A stretch of 64,000 bases of DNA, from contig NZ_CGIH01000038.1 in assembly GCF_000983115.1 (NCBI RefSeq), positions 1 through 64,000 of the forward strand. Reading direction: 5' to 3'. Origin of the DNA: Syntrophomonas zehnderi OL-4 (GTDB taxonomy: Bacteria; Bacillota; Syntrophomonadia; Syntrophomonadales; Syntrophomonadaceae). The notes under the pieces are model-generated. The model was not told the DNA's origin, did not search any database, and saw only the letters and a list, made by a program, of their open reading frames with translations. A program made the translations under genes and the position numbers. The first letter of the stretch is position 1; each line of letters starts with the position of its first letter. Positions 15,629-23,221 of this stretch are shown here, one piece after another.

Positions 15629-15982
15629 ATGCGCAATCCAGATAATCTCTATGATTTTAAGGCTTTCGGACAAGTCATAAAAACAGCACGGGAAACCAAA
15701 GGATGGACACGGGAGGTATTAGCCGGAAAAGTTAATCTTGCCCCCAGGTACATCATGTCAATTGAGAACAAGGGACAGCACCCGAGTTTTCAGGCTTTTT
15801 ATGAGCTTGTCACTCTCTTTAATATTTCGGTAGACCAGTTTTTCTTTCCCGATACCGGCGCTGAAAAAAGCACACGCCGCAGGCAGCTTGAAAAACAATT
15901 AGACGAATTGGACGAAAAAGACCTTATTATCATAGAGGCTACAGCAAAGGGAATAATTCAAGCAAAGGAAGCGGAAAAATAA
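15629..15982 (+). CDS. XRE-family transcriptional regulator
   Basis: 117 residues from ATG 15629 (the open frame extends to 15563 but GGG at 15616-15618 favours this region; ATG 15623 is also possible). The helix-turn-helix spans about residues 10-65: FGQVIKTARETKGWTREVLAGKVN, PRYIMSIENKGQHPSFQAFYEL. A short linker ending DQFFFPD leads to a charged C-terminal helix. This type usually controls mobile-element or toxin genes of Firmicutes. The stop codon lies just before the second arm of an 11-bp inverted repeat (15964-15999), which may stabilise or terminate the transcript. Confidence 0.85.
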   Translation: MRNPDNLYDFKAFGQVIKTARETKGWTREVLAGKVNLAPRYIMSIENKGQHPSFQAFYELVTLFNISVDQFFFPDTGAEKSTRRRQLEKQLDELDEKDLIIIEATAKGIIQAKEAEK

Positions 15983-15999
15983 AGACCTCCGCTTCCTTT
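15964..15999. repeat. Inverted repeat over the end of the XRE gene
   Basis: AAAGGAAGCGG (15964-15974) and CCGCTTCCTTT (15989-15999) pair perfectly. The second arm is not followed by a clear T-run, so a role in termination is uncertain. Confidence 0.6.
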
Positions 16000-16058
16000 G
16001 CCGTCAGCCTATAAAAGCCCACCGGCAACCGATGGGTTTTTATAGACGGGCAGAGAAA

Positions 16059-16103
16059 AGGCCCGCCACGGGGCAAGCTGATATGTTCACCCGTGGCGGG
16101 CCT
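16059..16103 (-). terminator. Intrinsic terminator of the M23 (CD1108-like) gene
   Basis: Fourteen-bp arms AGGCCCGCCACGGG/CCCGTGGCGGGCCT (16059-16072, 16090-16103) with a 17-nt loop. Read on the minus strand the stem is followed by TTTTCTC. A decayed version sits behind the truncated M23 copy near 2885-2940. Confidence 0.85.
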
Positions 16104-16247
16104 ATTGTGTTAAGCTACTCTGAAAATAGAGAGAATCGCACATGTTGTACCTGCGATTTTCATCCTGCCGCATGGCGGTGTGGGTCTATCCTGAAAGTCA
16201 GGATTTTGGTGCTTCGTTTCCAATCGGCGATGCAATTCAGTCGATGT

Positions 16248-17531
16248 CTACCATGCTGCCGTATAATTGGAGAAGTATAACAGGGGGTCAACTCTTGTGC
16301 CGCCGACATAAATTTCAAAGTGCAGATGCGGGCCTGTGGACAATCCCGTGCTGCCTACAAAGCCGATGGTCTGGCCCTGCGTCACCGCCTGCCCGACACC
16401 AGCGCTCATTTGGCTCATGTGGGCGTAAAGGGTCTTATTGCCGTTGCCGTGGTCAATGATGAGATAGTTCCCGTAGCCGCCTGCGTCGTAAGCAGCCGTT
16501 GTAACCACGCCGTCCGCAGCAGCCAGTACCGCCGTTCCGTATCCCGCACCGATGTCAATGCCGCTGTGGGTTTTGTAGACACCCAGGATGGGGTGCAACC
16601 TGGTGCCAAAAAAGGAAGTCACATAATCACTGGCGGCACTGGGCCAGATATAAAAGTCCTCCGCAATAACGTCTGTTCCGTCCCCCAGGTGTCCCAAACC
16701 CGTGATCAGGGCCATAAAATGCCGGTCGTATGCGCCGCTCAAAAGTTCCTCCAGCACTTCTCTCTGGTCGTCGTTAAAGCCGTAGATTTCCGCCTGCTCC
16801 CCTGCGGTTCGCTGGGTAATGATGATATGCAGAATGTATTCGTACCACGTTTCCCCTTCGCTGTCGGTATGCGCCACGATTTCTATCCAGTGGTCGATTT
16901 CTGTCATATCCCAAAATACTTCCTGGATAAGGTCAATACGGGTCTGGTCAATGGTGGCAACATCCATGCCATCGTCGGTCAGGGCGGTTTTGACGGCGAA
17001 AACGGCTAGAATATCTATCCAGATATTGCCCCGGCTGCCTCCGGTACCGATGTATTGAACATCCAGCGTATCCCATGTATTGTCATTCTTGATGTCCTCT
17101 ATCCGCTGGTTGTATTCCTCGTTCACTTCCTGCACAACGCGCGAAATCGGCATAACATCGGTGCTTTTATCTTCATCCGAAAAGAATAGTCCGAAGGGGG
17201 AGGCAATCAGGGCGGCGACGGCGGCGATAAAAACGATTATCACCACCAGCGGCCCGCAAGCGGATAGCAGGGCAACCACGCCCTTTACCAATGCGGCGGC
17301 AATTTTGGTTATCAGCCTGGCAGCTTTCATAGCGGTTCTGCCCGTAGCTTTCGCAATCCGGGCGGCGCGTTTCATGGCCTGCTGCCTGGCCGCCTGCTTC
17401 GCTTTCTTCGCTGCCTGTTTTTGGGTGGCGCTGGTGATCTTGGCGCCTGCTTTCCGGGCCTTGCCGCCCGCCGTGGCCGCCCTGAGTAAGTTGGTTTTCG
17501 CCCGCTCCGTGGTCTGGATGCGGGAAGCCAC
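16248..17531 (-). CDS. CD1108-family mobile-element protein with M23 peptidase domain
   Basis: 427 residues. Lysine/alanine-rich cytoplasmic arm (about 1-75), one or two membrane segments (LLSACGPLVVIIVFIAAVAAL, about 88-115), a helical lytic-domain-like middle part (about 130-280), and an M23 endopeptidase domain with SFFGTRLHPILG, HSGIDIGAGYG, AADGVVTTAAYDAGGYGNY, HMSQM and GPHLHFEIYVGG. All M23 ligands are present. It is the murein hydrolase of Tn1549-like conjugation systems. The start is a GTG inside the upstream Maff2-like frame. The genes normally found between have been deleted, so expression depends on a chance junction. A truncated near-twin is at 2973. Confidence 0.8.
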   Translation of the reverse strand: MASRIQTTERAKTNLLRAATAGGKARKAGAKITSATQKQAAKKAKQAARQQAMKRAARIAKATGRTAMKAARLITKIAAALVKGVVALLSACGPLVVIIVFIAAVAALIASPFGLFFSDEDKSTDVMPISRVVQEVNEEYNQRIEDIKNDNTWDTLDVQYIGTGGSRGNIWIDILAVFAVKTALTDDGMDVATIDQTRIDLIQEVFWDMTEIDHWIEIVAHTDSEGETWYEYILHIIITQRTAGEQAEIYGFNDDQREVLEELLSGAYDRHFMALITGLGHLGDGTDVIAEDFYIWPSAASDYVTSFFGTRLHPILGVYKTHSGIDIGAGYGTAVLAAADGVVTTAAYDAGGYGNYLIIDHGNGNKTLYAHMSQMSAGVGQAVTQGQTIGFVGSTGLSTGPHLHFEIYVGGTRVDPLLYFSNYTAAW

Positions 17532-17828
17532 CGAAAAAGGTCATAAAGCCGTTGGCCCGCTGGCCGGGGTCGTGGGATTTCAGTGACAGGCCGATCTGCA
17601 CGATGCCGAAGCCCAGCAGGATAATGCCGATGGCGCGGATGGCGGCAAACACAAAATCGGACAGCTTGTTTATGCTCCCTAAAGGGTCGCCTGCGGCGTA
17701 TGCCGTTACGCTAAAACCGAACATGGCCGCCGTGATAGCCGCCGCCATGATGTACCCGCGCCGGATGTTCTTTTCGGCGGGCTATGGACAATGGGTTTGC
17801 CGCCCTTGCGGGTAAACAGTTTTTTCAT
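17532..17828 (-). pseudogene. Maff2-like small ICE membrane protein, broken at both ends
   Basis: From ATG 17828 one frame gives MKKLFTRKGG; from 17748 another frame gives MAAAITAAMFGFSVTAYAAG (signal peptide), DFVFAAIRAIGIILLGFGI (membrane segment) and LKSHDPGQRANGFMTFFGG. The two parts look like one small protein split by a frameshift of the N-terminal arm. After MTFFGG the frame runs into the out-of-frame start of the M23 gene, so the last residues are lost. Such small proteins form membrane components of conjugative machinery; the Maff2 assignment is tentative. Confidence 0.5.
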
Positions 17829-18503
17829 GGGGATTCCCCATGCCCTTGTTTCCCGCTTGCGGATAGTGGCAAGGGAAAGGGCGTCAATGGGGCTTTCGCA
17901 GACGGCTACAAAGCGGCTGCCGGGCGGGCAGGAGGGCAGCACGAAATTGTACCGCTTGTCGCTGCCCTCGATGTCCTGCTTGAAGTCCCCGTAGGTTCCC
18001 CGGACAGAGGCAAAGCGGGGTGTTCCAGCTGTGTCCTTGCCCACAAATACGCAGTTGTGATATTCCCGGCTCTCATAGAGCGTTCCGGCTTCAATGCAAA
18101 GCCTGATAATCTCAGGGTCAATGCCCCGGCCTTGCAGGTAGCCGATAACGGCCCGGTTGTTGCGGTTCGGTTCCGGCAGTTCAAAGGGCTTGGGCGGTGG
18201 CTCCGGTTTCCTTACCTGCTGAAAGGAAACGGCAGGGGCGGCCCGTCCGTCGCAAAGCAGTTGTACGGCTTCCACAAAGCCCATATTGCGTACTTTAATA
18301 AGGTAGTCAAGGGCGGTATTGCCGCCGATGCCTCTTGAAAACCAATGCCATTTGCCGTTGGAGATTTTTAGACTGTCATGGGTGGCGGTGCAGTATTCAT
18401 GCGGCGCTGTGCGCTTTAGCTCTTGCGGCTCATATTGTTGGAGATAGGAAAACAGGTCGATTTCCTTTGCCTGCGCAACCAGTTCCGGTGTGACGTAAGG
18501 CAT
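17829..18503 (-). pseudogene. DUF3991/toprim-domain ICE protein, C-terminus truncated
   Basis: Starts ATG 18503 with GGAGGAA. The N-terminal zinc-binding-like segment KRTAPHEYCTATHDSLKISN, then WFSRGIGGNTALDYLI and VRNMGFVEAVQLL, are the DUF3991-type primase-like start. The toprim entry CESPIDALSLATI then breaks at about 17850, where the frame enters the start of the Maff2-like gene. The catalytic DxD part of toprim is missing, so the protein is inactive. Relatives are ICE-borne primase-like proteins of unknown exact role. Confidence 0.7.
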
Positions 18504-18606
18504 GGCCTATTCCTCCTTCCTGAAAATGAAAAATGGGCGCTCACTCTGAACGCCCAGGACGTGGTATGCTTTATTGCTATTCTTTTCCCAGCAGGTAAAA
18601 GGGGTT

Positions 18607-18921
18607 TTAAGGGGAACAAAAAGCTCGCCCGGCTTCGGCCATAAAGTCCTGCATGATGTCGTCCATATCCAGCAGGAAGGAAAACAGGAAGTATTGCCGG
18701 GCCTCCGGGTGCCCTGCCAGCATTTCCACTTCCCGGCCTTCGCTGTACAGGTGAGTAAAGATGGCTGAAATTCTCTTCATTACCTCGGTGTCGTTTTCGG
18801 AGAACGCCCAAAGGGTTTCAACGAACGGGGCGGTCATGGCCCCGGTTATGAGGTTGATTTTGTCCCGGCTGATGTCGCCGGACGGAAGCAAAATACCGTT
18901 GGCGTAAAGATTGACTTGCAT
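18607..18921 (-). CDS. ICE-associated hypothetical protein
   Basis: 104 residues from ATG 18921 (AAAGGAGG upstream). It contains MTAPFVETLWAFSENDTEVM and HPEARQYFLFSFLLDMDDI, mostly helical, with no membrane segment. I do not recognise the family. A scrap of a relative lies at 9499-9606 in the other ICE block, which supports a mobile-element origin. It is the first gene of this block and lies about 100 bp before the DUF3991 gene. Confidence 0.6.
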   Translation of the reverse strand: MQVNLYANGILLPSGDISRDKINLITGAMTAPFVETLWAFSENDTEVMKRISAIFTHLYSEGREVEMLAGHPEARQYFLFSFLLDMDDIMQDFMAEAGRAFCSP

Positions 18922-19677
18922 GGTTTGAGCCTCCTTTTCAGGTTTTTTCCCATATCCCTTTAAGGCGCTTTATATCCCGCTCGTAGATTTTGATAACATT
19001 TTTGCAACAATCGGGGGTTTTGCGCCTTTTGAGGACATAGGGATTTTTGATAACATGGATAACATTTGAGAGTATATTGGTTTTTGACGACAAACAAAAA
19101 AAGCCTTGAAACATAGTTATTTCAAGGCTTCTCATGGTCTTTCCCCGTGTGAAGGGCACGACATATTTTGTTTTTTTAGTTTATTGCAACATGCTATTCG
19201 GCTCGGCTTTAGCGGAAATTATTTTGTATTTTTAATTATAAATTGTTTATTATAGCTTACACCACAAATTGGAAAATACATAAAAATACTGTCCTGCCAC
19301 TATTTTCATAGGCTTTACAGCTCCCCTGCCAGGGCGGAAACCATGTTCGTTTATTTTCTGACAAATTAAATATGGATACACATCCGGCACTCAGGTATGG
19401 TTGTTTGGGCTTTTGCAGGCTTAATCCAGGGGGGCCGGATCTTTTTACAAAAGCTTCCATTATTTTGGATAGCCGCGAATGTTTTTCGATTTCTTAGGAC
19501 AATCATTCTGACTTAAGCATGTTCCAGCCTGTGCTATATGAGTGGATTTGATGATACCAAGATTAATAAGTTAGTATTGGGCTATGGTTACTATCTCCAA
19601 AACTGCAGCGATGTTAACACACGAAACAGCTAAACGGTTCTTTTTCAAGTTAATACAGATTAGAAAGGGGTTAGAAA
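18922..19677. other. Intergenic region at the right border of the accessory zone
   Basis: 755 bp without a supported gene. One terminator lies at 19094-19130; the rest is AT-rich with two weak minus-strand open frames. This is where ICE-type DNA ends and chromosomal gene order resumes. Confidence 0.5.
19094..19130 (-). terminator. Intrinsic terminator (minus strand)
   Basis: Arms AAGCCTTGAAA (19101-19111) and TTTCAAGGCTT (19120-19130) are perfect. On the minus strand they are followed by TTTTTTTG. It lies upstream of the gene at 18921, so it ends an older transcript or attenuates that gene. Confidence 0.8.
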
Positions 19678-20301
19678 ATGTTACGAAGTAAAATGATTGT
19701 TCCCATCTTTGTCTTAACACTTTTTATTACCGGTATTTTTGCCGCCCAAAGCGAGAATGCTGTGGCCGCATCCAATTTATACTGGGGATCGAGAGGAACT
19801 GAGGTAGAGACAGTGCAAAAAGCTCTAAATTCCCAAGGTTATTGGTGCGGAAACGTTGACGGCATATTTGGTCCAAAAACGTATGCTGCGGTAACCAAGT
19901 TTCAAAAAGACAAAGGACTGGTAGTGGACGGAATAGTGGGGCCTAAAACCAAAGCCGCTCTGAGGATAACTGATTCCACCCCTTCCCGGGATGGTTCCAA
20001 GGTTTATCGTGGTAAAACAGTAACCATGGTAGCTACGGCCTATTGCCCATGTGCCAAATGTAATTATCCATATTATGGCGCACCCTCTTACATAGGTCTT
20101 CCTTTGAAATATGGCATCATTGCTACGGATCCCAAAGTAATTCCCATGGGCACCCGGCTCTACGTTGAGGGCTACGGTGAAGGAATCGCTGCTGACCAGG
20201 GAGGAGCTATCAAAGGAAATCGCCTTGATCTTTGCTTTGCGACTCATCAGCAGGCCTTAAATTTTGGTATTAAGACCGTGAAAGTAACCATATTGAATTA
20301 A
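19678..20301 (+). CDS. Secreted peptidoglycan-binding and 3D-domain protein
   Basis: 207 residues: signal peptide (MLRSKMIVPIFVLTLFITG to VAAS), a PG_binding_1 domain (about 35-95: GSRGTEVETVQKALNSQGYW, DGIFGPKTYAAVTKFQ) and a C-terminal 3D domain (about 115-207) with YCPCAKCN, GIIATDPKVIPMGTRLYVEG and the three aspartates in ATDP, AADQGGAIKG and RLDLCF. The usual DTGG is DQGG here. 3D domains are the catalytic fold of lytic transglycosylases such as MltA and YocH/YuiC-like enzymes, so it is probably a wall-remodelling enzyme. GAAAGGGG precedes ATG 19678. A terminator follows. Confidence 0.85.
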   Translation: MLRSKMIVPIFVLTLFITGIFAAQSENAVAASNLYWGSRGTEVETVQKALNSQGYWCGNVDGIFGPKTYAAVTKFQKDKGLVVDGIVGPKTKAALRITDSTPSRDGSKVYRGKTVTMVATAYCPCAKCNYPYYGAPSYIGLPLKYGIIATDPKVIPMGTRLYVEGYGEGIAADQGGAIKGNRLDLCFATHQQALNFGIKTVKVTILN

Positions 20302-20313
20302 CTTGAAATTAAT

Positions 20314-20346
20314 AATCCGCAGTTCCTAAGCTGCGGATTTTTTTCT
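20314..20346 (+). terminator. Intrinsic terminator after the 3D-domain gene
   Basis: AATCCGCAG (20314-20322) pairs with CTGCGGATT (20331-20339), then a run of T. Confidence 0.9.
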
Positions 20347-20396
20347 TATTCCCGATTTAATAATTTTCATCAGACAACAGCACTATTCATATTATC

Positions 20397-20885
20397 CTAG
20401 CTTTTTCCAGCCCGATACTTCTCTAATAAACTTTTTTCAACGGCAGCCGGTACCAACCTTTTTACATCCCCGCCCAATAAAGCAGCTTCTTTAACCCCGC
20501 TGGAGCTAACAAAAATATACTGTGGATCAGACATAACAAATATTGTATTTACTTCTGGCAATAATAGTTTGTTCATCATGGACATATGGGATTCATATTC
20601 AAAATCAGTAATAGAGCGTAAGCCCCTAATAATTACCACAACGTTTTTTTCTTTTAAAAAGTCAGCCAGCAGTCCGTTGAATCCTTCCACTTCTACGTTA
20701 TCTAGATGTTTGGTACTCTCCTTGATCAGTTCAACCCGCTCATCCAAGGTAAACAAAGCCTGCTTGGTAACGTTATGAACGACTGCTACAATAATCTTAT
20801 CAAAAACCCCGCTCATTCTCTCCAGAATATCAATATGCCCATTGGTAACCGGATCAAAACTCCCGGGATAAACAGCAACTGCCAT
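20397..20885 (-). CDS. coaD: Phosphopantetheine adenylyltransferase
   Basis: Fourth step of coenzyme A synthesis: 4'-phosphopantetheine plus ATP gives dephospho-CoA. The 162 residues from ATG 20885 (AAGGAGAG upstream; the frame extends to 20903 without need) show AVYPGSFDPVTNGHIDIL with the TxGH nucleotidyltransferase motif, a substrate lysine region IIVAVVHNVTKQALF, IIRGLRSITDFEYE, and the second signature IFVSSSGVKEAAL. Length and motifs are complete. It stands alone here. Confidence 0.95.
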   Translation of the reverse strand: MAVAVYPGSFDPVTNGHIDILERMSGVFDKIIVAVVHNVTKQALFTLDERVELIKESTKHLDNVEVEGFNGLLADFLKEKNVVVIIRGLRSITDFEYESHMSMMNKLLLPEVNTIFVMSDPQYIFVSSSGVKEAALLGGDVKRLVPAAVEKSLLEKYRAGKS

Positions 20886-21091
20886 TTGGTACTCTCCTTC
20901 CATAAAATAGCTGACACCCTTAGCTAATTATACCCAAACAGTTTAATTATTTAAAGAAATAAACCACCTAAATCACCTTAGAATACCTCCAATGCTCCCC
21001 GGCACTCAGTCTGAGCTTGAACCGGGTTAGTATTAATTTTCCGGCTGAATGGGGGAGCTATCAAAACTGCCGCCTTATCTCCTAATATTCC

Positions 21092-21122
21092 CCAAACAAA
21101 ACCGCAGCTTACGCTGCGGTTT
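21092..21122 (-). terminator. Intrinsic terminator after the acyl-CoA dehydrogenase gene
   Basis: AAACCGCAG/CTGCGGTTT (21099-21107, 21114-21122). Read on the minus strand it runs into TTTGTTT. Confidence 0.8.
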
Positions 21123-21152
21123 GGTAGCTTTTTATTTAATTGAACTATTTTT

Positions 21153-22985
21153 CTAGCGCAGACAGTCTTCGGGCAGATCAATGGCAGAAGTGTCGCCGAT
21201 TTCGAATACTCTTTGAATGGTAAATATCTCCGGCATTACGTTCATGACATAGAATTTGGAACTGGCAATCTTACCTTTGTAAAAACTGGCATCGTAGTGG
21301 TCATCGCCAAGTTCAGCCAACTTCTTAGCTGCCAGTATAGCCTGATCGAGGATCAGCATACCGCAATAAAGCATAGCCGTTGCGTGCAGGATACGGGTTG
21401 CAAACAAGCCCAGCATATGGATTTTGCCTGAGGTCATATAGCCGTTGAAAGTTCCCAGAATACCCTGATAAGCTGTATAAGCTTCATTAAGCATCTTTAT
21501 TTGGGCTTCAAAACCGGGCGCCTCAGCATTGGCCTGCAGGAATTTACCGACTTCGCCCAGGAAAGTCATGACAACTTTGCCTTTTTTCATAGTAAATTTG
21601 CGGGCACATAGATCAAGAGCCTGAATATAGTTGGTTCCTTCCCAAATGGAGAAGATTTTGACATCTCGAGCGTATTGGGCGCAGGGATATTCTTCAATAA
21701 ATCCATATCCGCCATAAACCTGAATCGCTTCGGCAATTGTATTCCAGGCCAAATCCGAGGTATACGCCTTGCAAAGAGGATTACTCAGATGAAACATTAA
21801 ATTGCCAAATTCTCTTTCTTCCGGATCATCACTGTCATGGGACATATCAATGTAGTAATAGGTCTTCATAATCATGGCCCGGCAAGCTTCAACAATCGAT
21901 TTCTGATACATGAGCATGCGTCTGACATCTTCGTGTTCAATAATCCTAACGGCTGGTCCTTTTAGATCAGTTATCTTAGCAGACTGAACCCTTTCCTTGG
22001 AATAGGCCAAAGACTGCTGGTATGCGGCGGAAGCAGTTCCCAGGGCTAAAAGACCGGTTCCCAGTCTTTCTTCATTCATCATCTGGAACATCTGGGCCAT
22101 GCCTTCACCCTTACCATCTTCTCCAGGCGGATTGCCGATCAGGTAACCGTAACAGTTGTCGTTTTCACCAAATGCCAGGGTACAGGTGGCAGAACCTTTC
22201 ATACCTAGTTTGTGTTCAATCCCAACGGTATTAACATCATTAGGTTCTCCCAAGGAGCTGTCTTCTTTTACCCAAATTTTAGGTACAATAAAAAGTGACA
22301 GACCGGCTGTTCCGGGACGAGCCCCATCAACCCGAGCCAAAACTAGATGTATAAAATTTTTGGCTATGTCATTGTCGCCGGCAGTAATAAACATCTTGCC
22401 GCCCTTAATCTTATAAAGACCAGGGGTATCAGTCGGGAAAGCCTTGGTCGAGGCATTGCCTACGTCCGACCCTGCTCCGGCTTCAGTAATACACATCGTT
22501 CCGCCCCATTCACCAGAAAACATTTTCGGCAGAAACCTTTCCTTGAGTTCAGGTGCGGCAAATGATTGAATTACTCCGCCGGCTCCCATAGTCAAGCCCC
22601 AATAGGTAGTTACAGCCGGGGAGGCATTAATCTGCATTTCACCAATAGCCGCATTCATAATCAAAGGCATACGGCCTTCCGCTTCCCGGTCAGCATTCTG
22701 GGGCCCCAGTCCGGCTTCCATAACCGTCTGGTAAGCTTTTTTGATGGCTTCTGGAGTAACCACAACGCCATCTATAAACTTGACTCCAATTTCATCACAC
22801 TCTACGTTAGCAGGTGCAATAACGTCCCGGCATATCTTGTAGTTTACTTCCAAAAAGGAATCCAGATCATCCTTGCTGTAGTAGTCGCGATAAGCTTCCA
22901 TACCCAGAAGTTTATCCATGTCCAGCCATTCTTTAAGAATAAACTGGCTATCCCTGAGATCATAGATGAAATTACCCGCACTCAT
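21153..22985 (-). CDS. Acyl-CoA dehydrogenase, long 610-residue type (copy 1)
   Basis: Oxidises a fatty acyl-CoA to the 2-enoyl-CoA and gives the electrons to ETF. It has an N-terminal extension (NFIYDLRDSQFILKEWLDMD), the FAD-binding middle region (CITEAGAGSDVGNAST, KGGKMFITAGDND), GIEHKLGMKGSATCTL, the helical core (RVQSAKITDLKGPAVRIIEH, VYGGYGFIEEYPCAQYARD) and the catalytic-base segment IFSIWEGTNYIQALDL. A C-terminal domain of about 150 residues is absent from short-chain enzymes. The chain-length preference cannot be read from sequence. GGAGG precedes ATG 22985. A close paralogue lies 236 bp upstream. Confidence 0.93.
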   Translation of the reverse strand: MSAGNFIYDLRDSQFILKEWLDMDKLLGMEAYRDYYSKDDLDSFLEVNYKICRDVIAPANVECDEIGVKFIDGVVVTPEAIKKAYQTVMEAGLGPQNADREAEGRMPLIMNAAIGEMQINASPAVTTYWGLTMGAGGVIQSFAAPELKERFLPKMFSGEWGGTMCITEAGAGSDVGNASTKAFPTDTPGLYKIKGGKMFITAGDNDIAKNFIHLVLARVDGARPGTAGLSLFIVPKIWVKEDSSLGEPNDVNTVGIEHKLGMKGSATCTLAFGENDNCYGYLIGNPPGEDGKGEGMAQMFQMMNEERLGTGLLALGTASAAYQQSLAYSKERVQSAKITDLKGPAVRIIEHEDVRRMLMYQKSIVEACRAMIMKTYYYIDMSHDSDDPEEREFGNLMFHLSNPLCKAYTSDLAWNTIAEAIQVYGGYGFIEEYPCAQYARDVKIFSIWEGTNYIQALDLCARKFTMKKGKVVMTFLGEVGKFLQANAEAPGFEAQIKMLNEAYTAYQGILGTFNGYMTSGKIHMLGLFATRILHATAMLYCGMLILDQAILAAKKLAELGDDHYDASFYKGKIASSKFYVMNVMPEIFTIQRVFEIGDTSAIDLPEDCLR

Positions 22986-23159
22986 TACAGTACCCCTCCT
23001 TATTTTGTTAGGTAAATTATGTATATTTTGTAATATTCAACATTAATATAATTTTACCTGCTGACTTTGAATTATTTTTATATATTGTTATAATTAGACA
23101 ATTTGATAGTGCGCGTATTTTAAAACCCTAGGATAAATCCCACTTCTTTTTTAGGCAAG

Positions 23160-23198
23160 CAGAAAAAAGATTAGCAGTTGCCTGATGAGCAACTGCTA
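23160..23198 (-). terminator. Intrinsic terminator between the two acyl-CoA dehydrogenase genes
   Basis: TAGCAGTTGC (23172-23181) pairs with GCAACTGCTA (23189-23198), followed on the minus strand by TCTTTTTTC. The two paralogues are therefore probably separate units. Confidence 0.85.
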
Positions 23199-23221
23199 CT
23201 CTTTTAAAGATCAATAATTAA

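Noticed and set aside
18938-19159. 74-codon minus-strand frame before the ICE gene at 18921
   Set aside because: It crosses a strong terminator hairpin and has no convincing start site.
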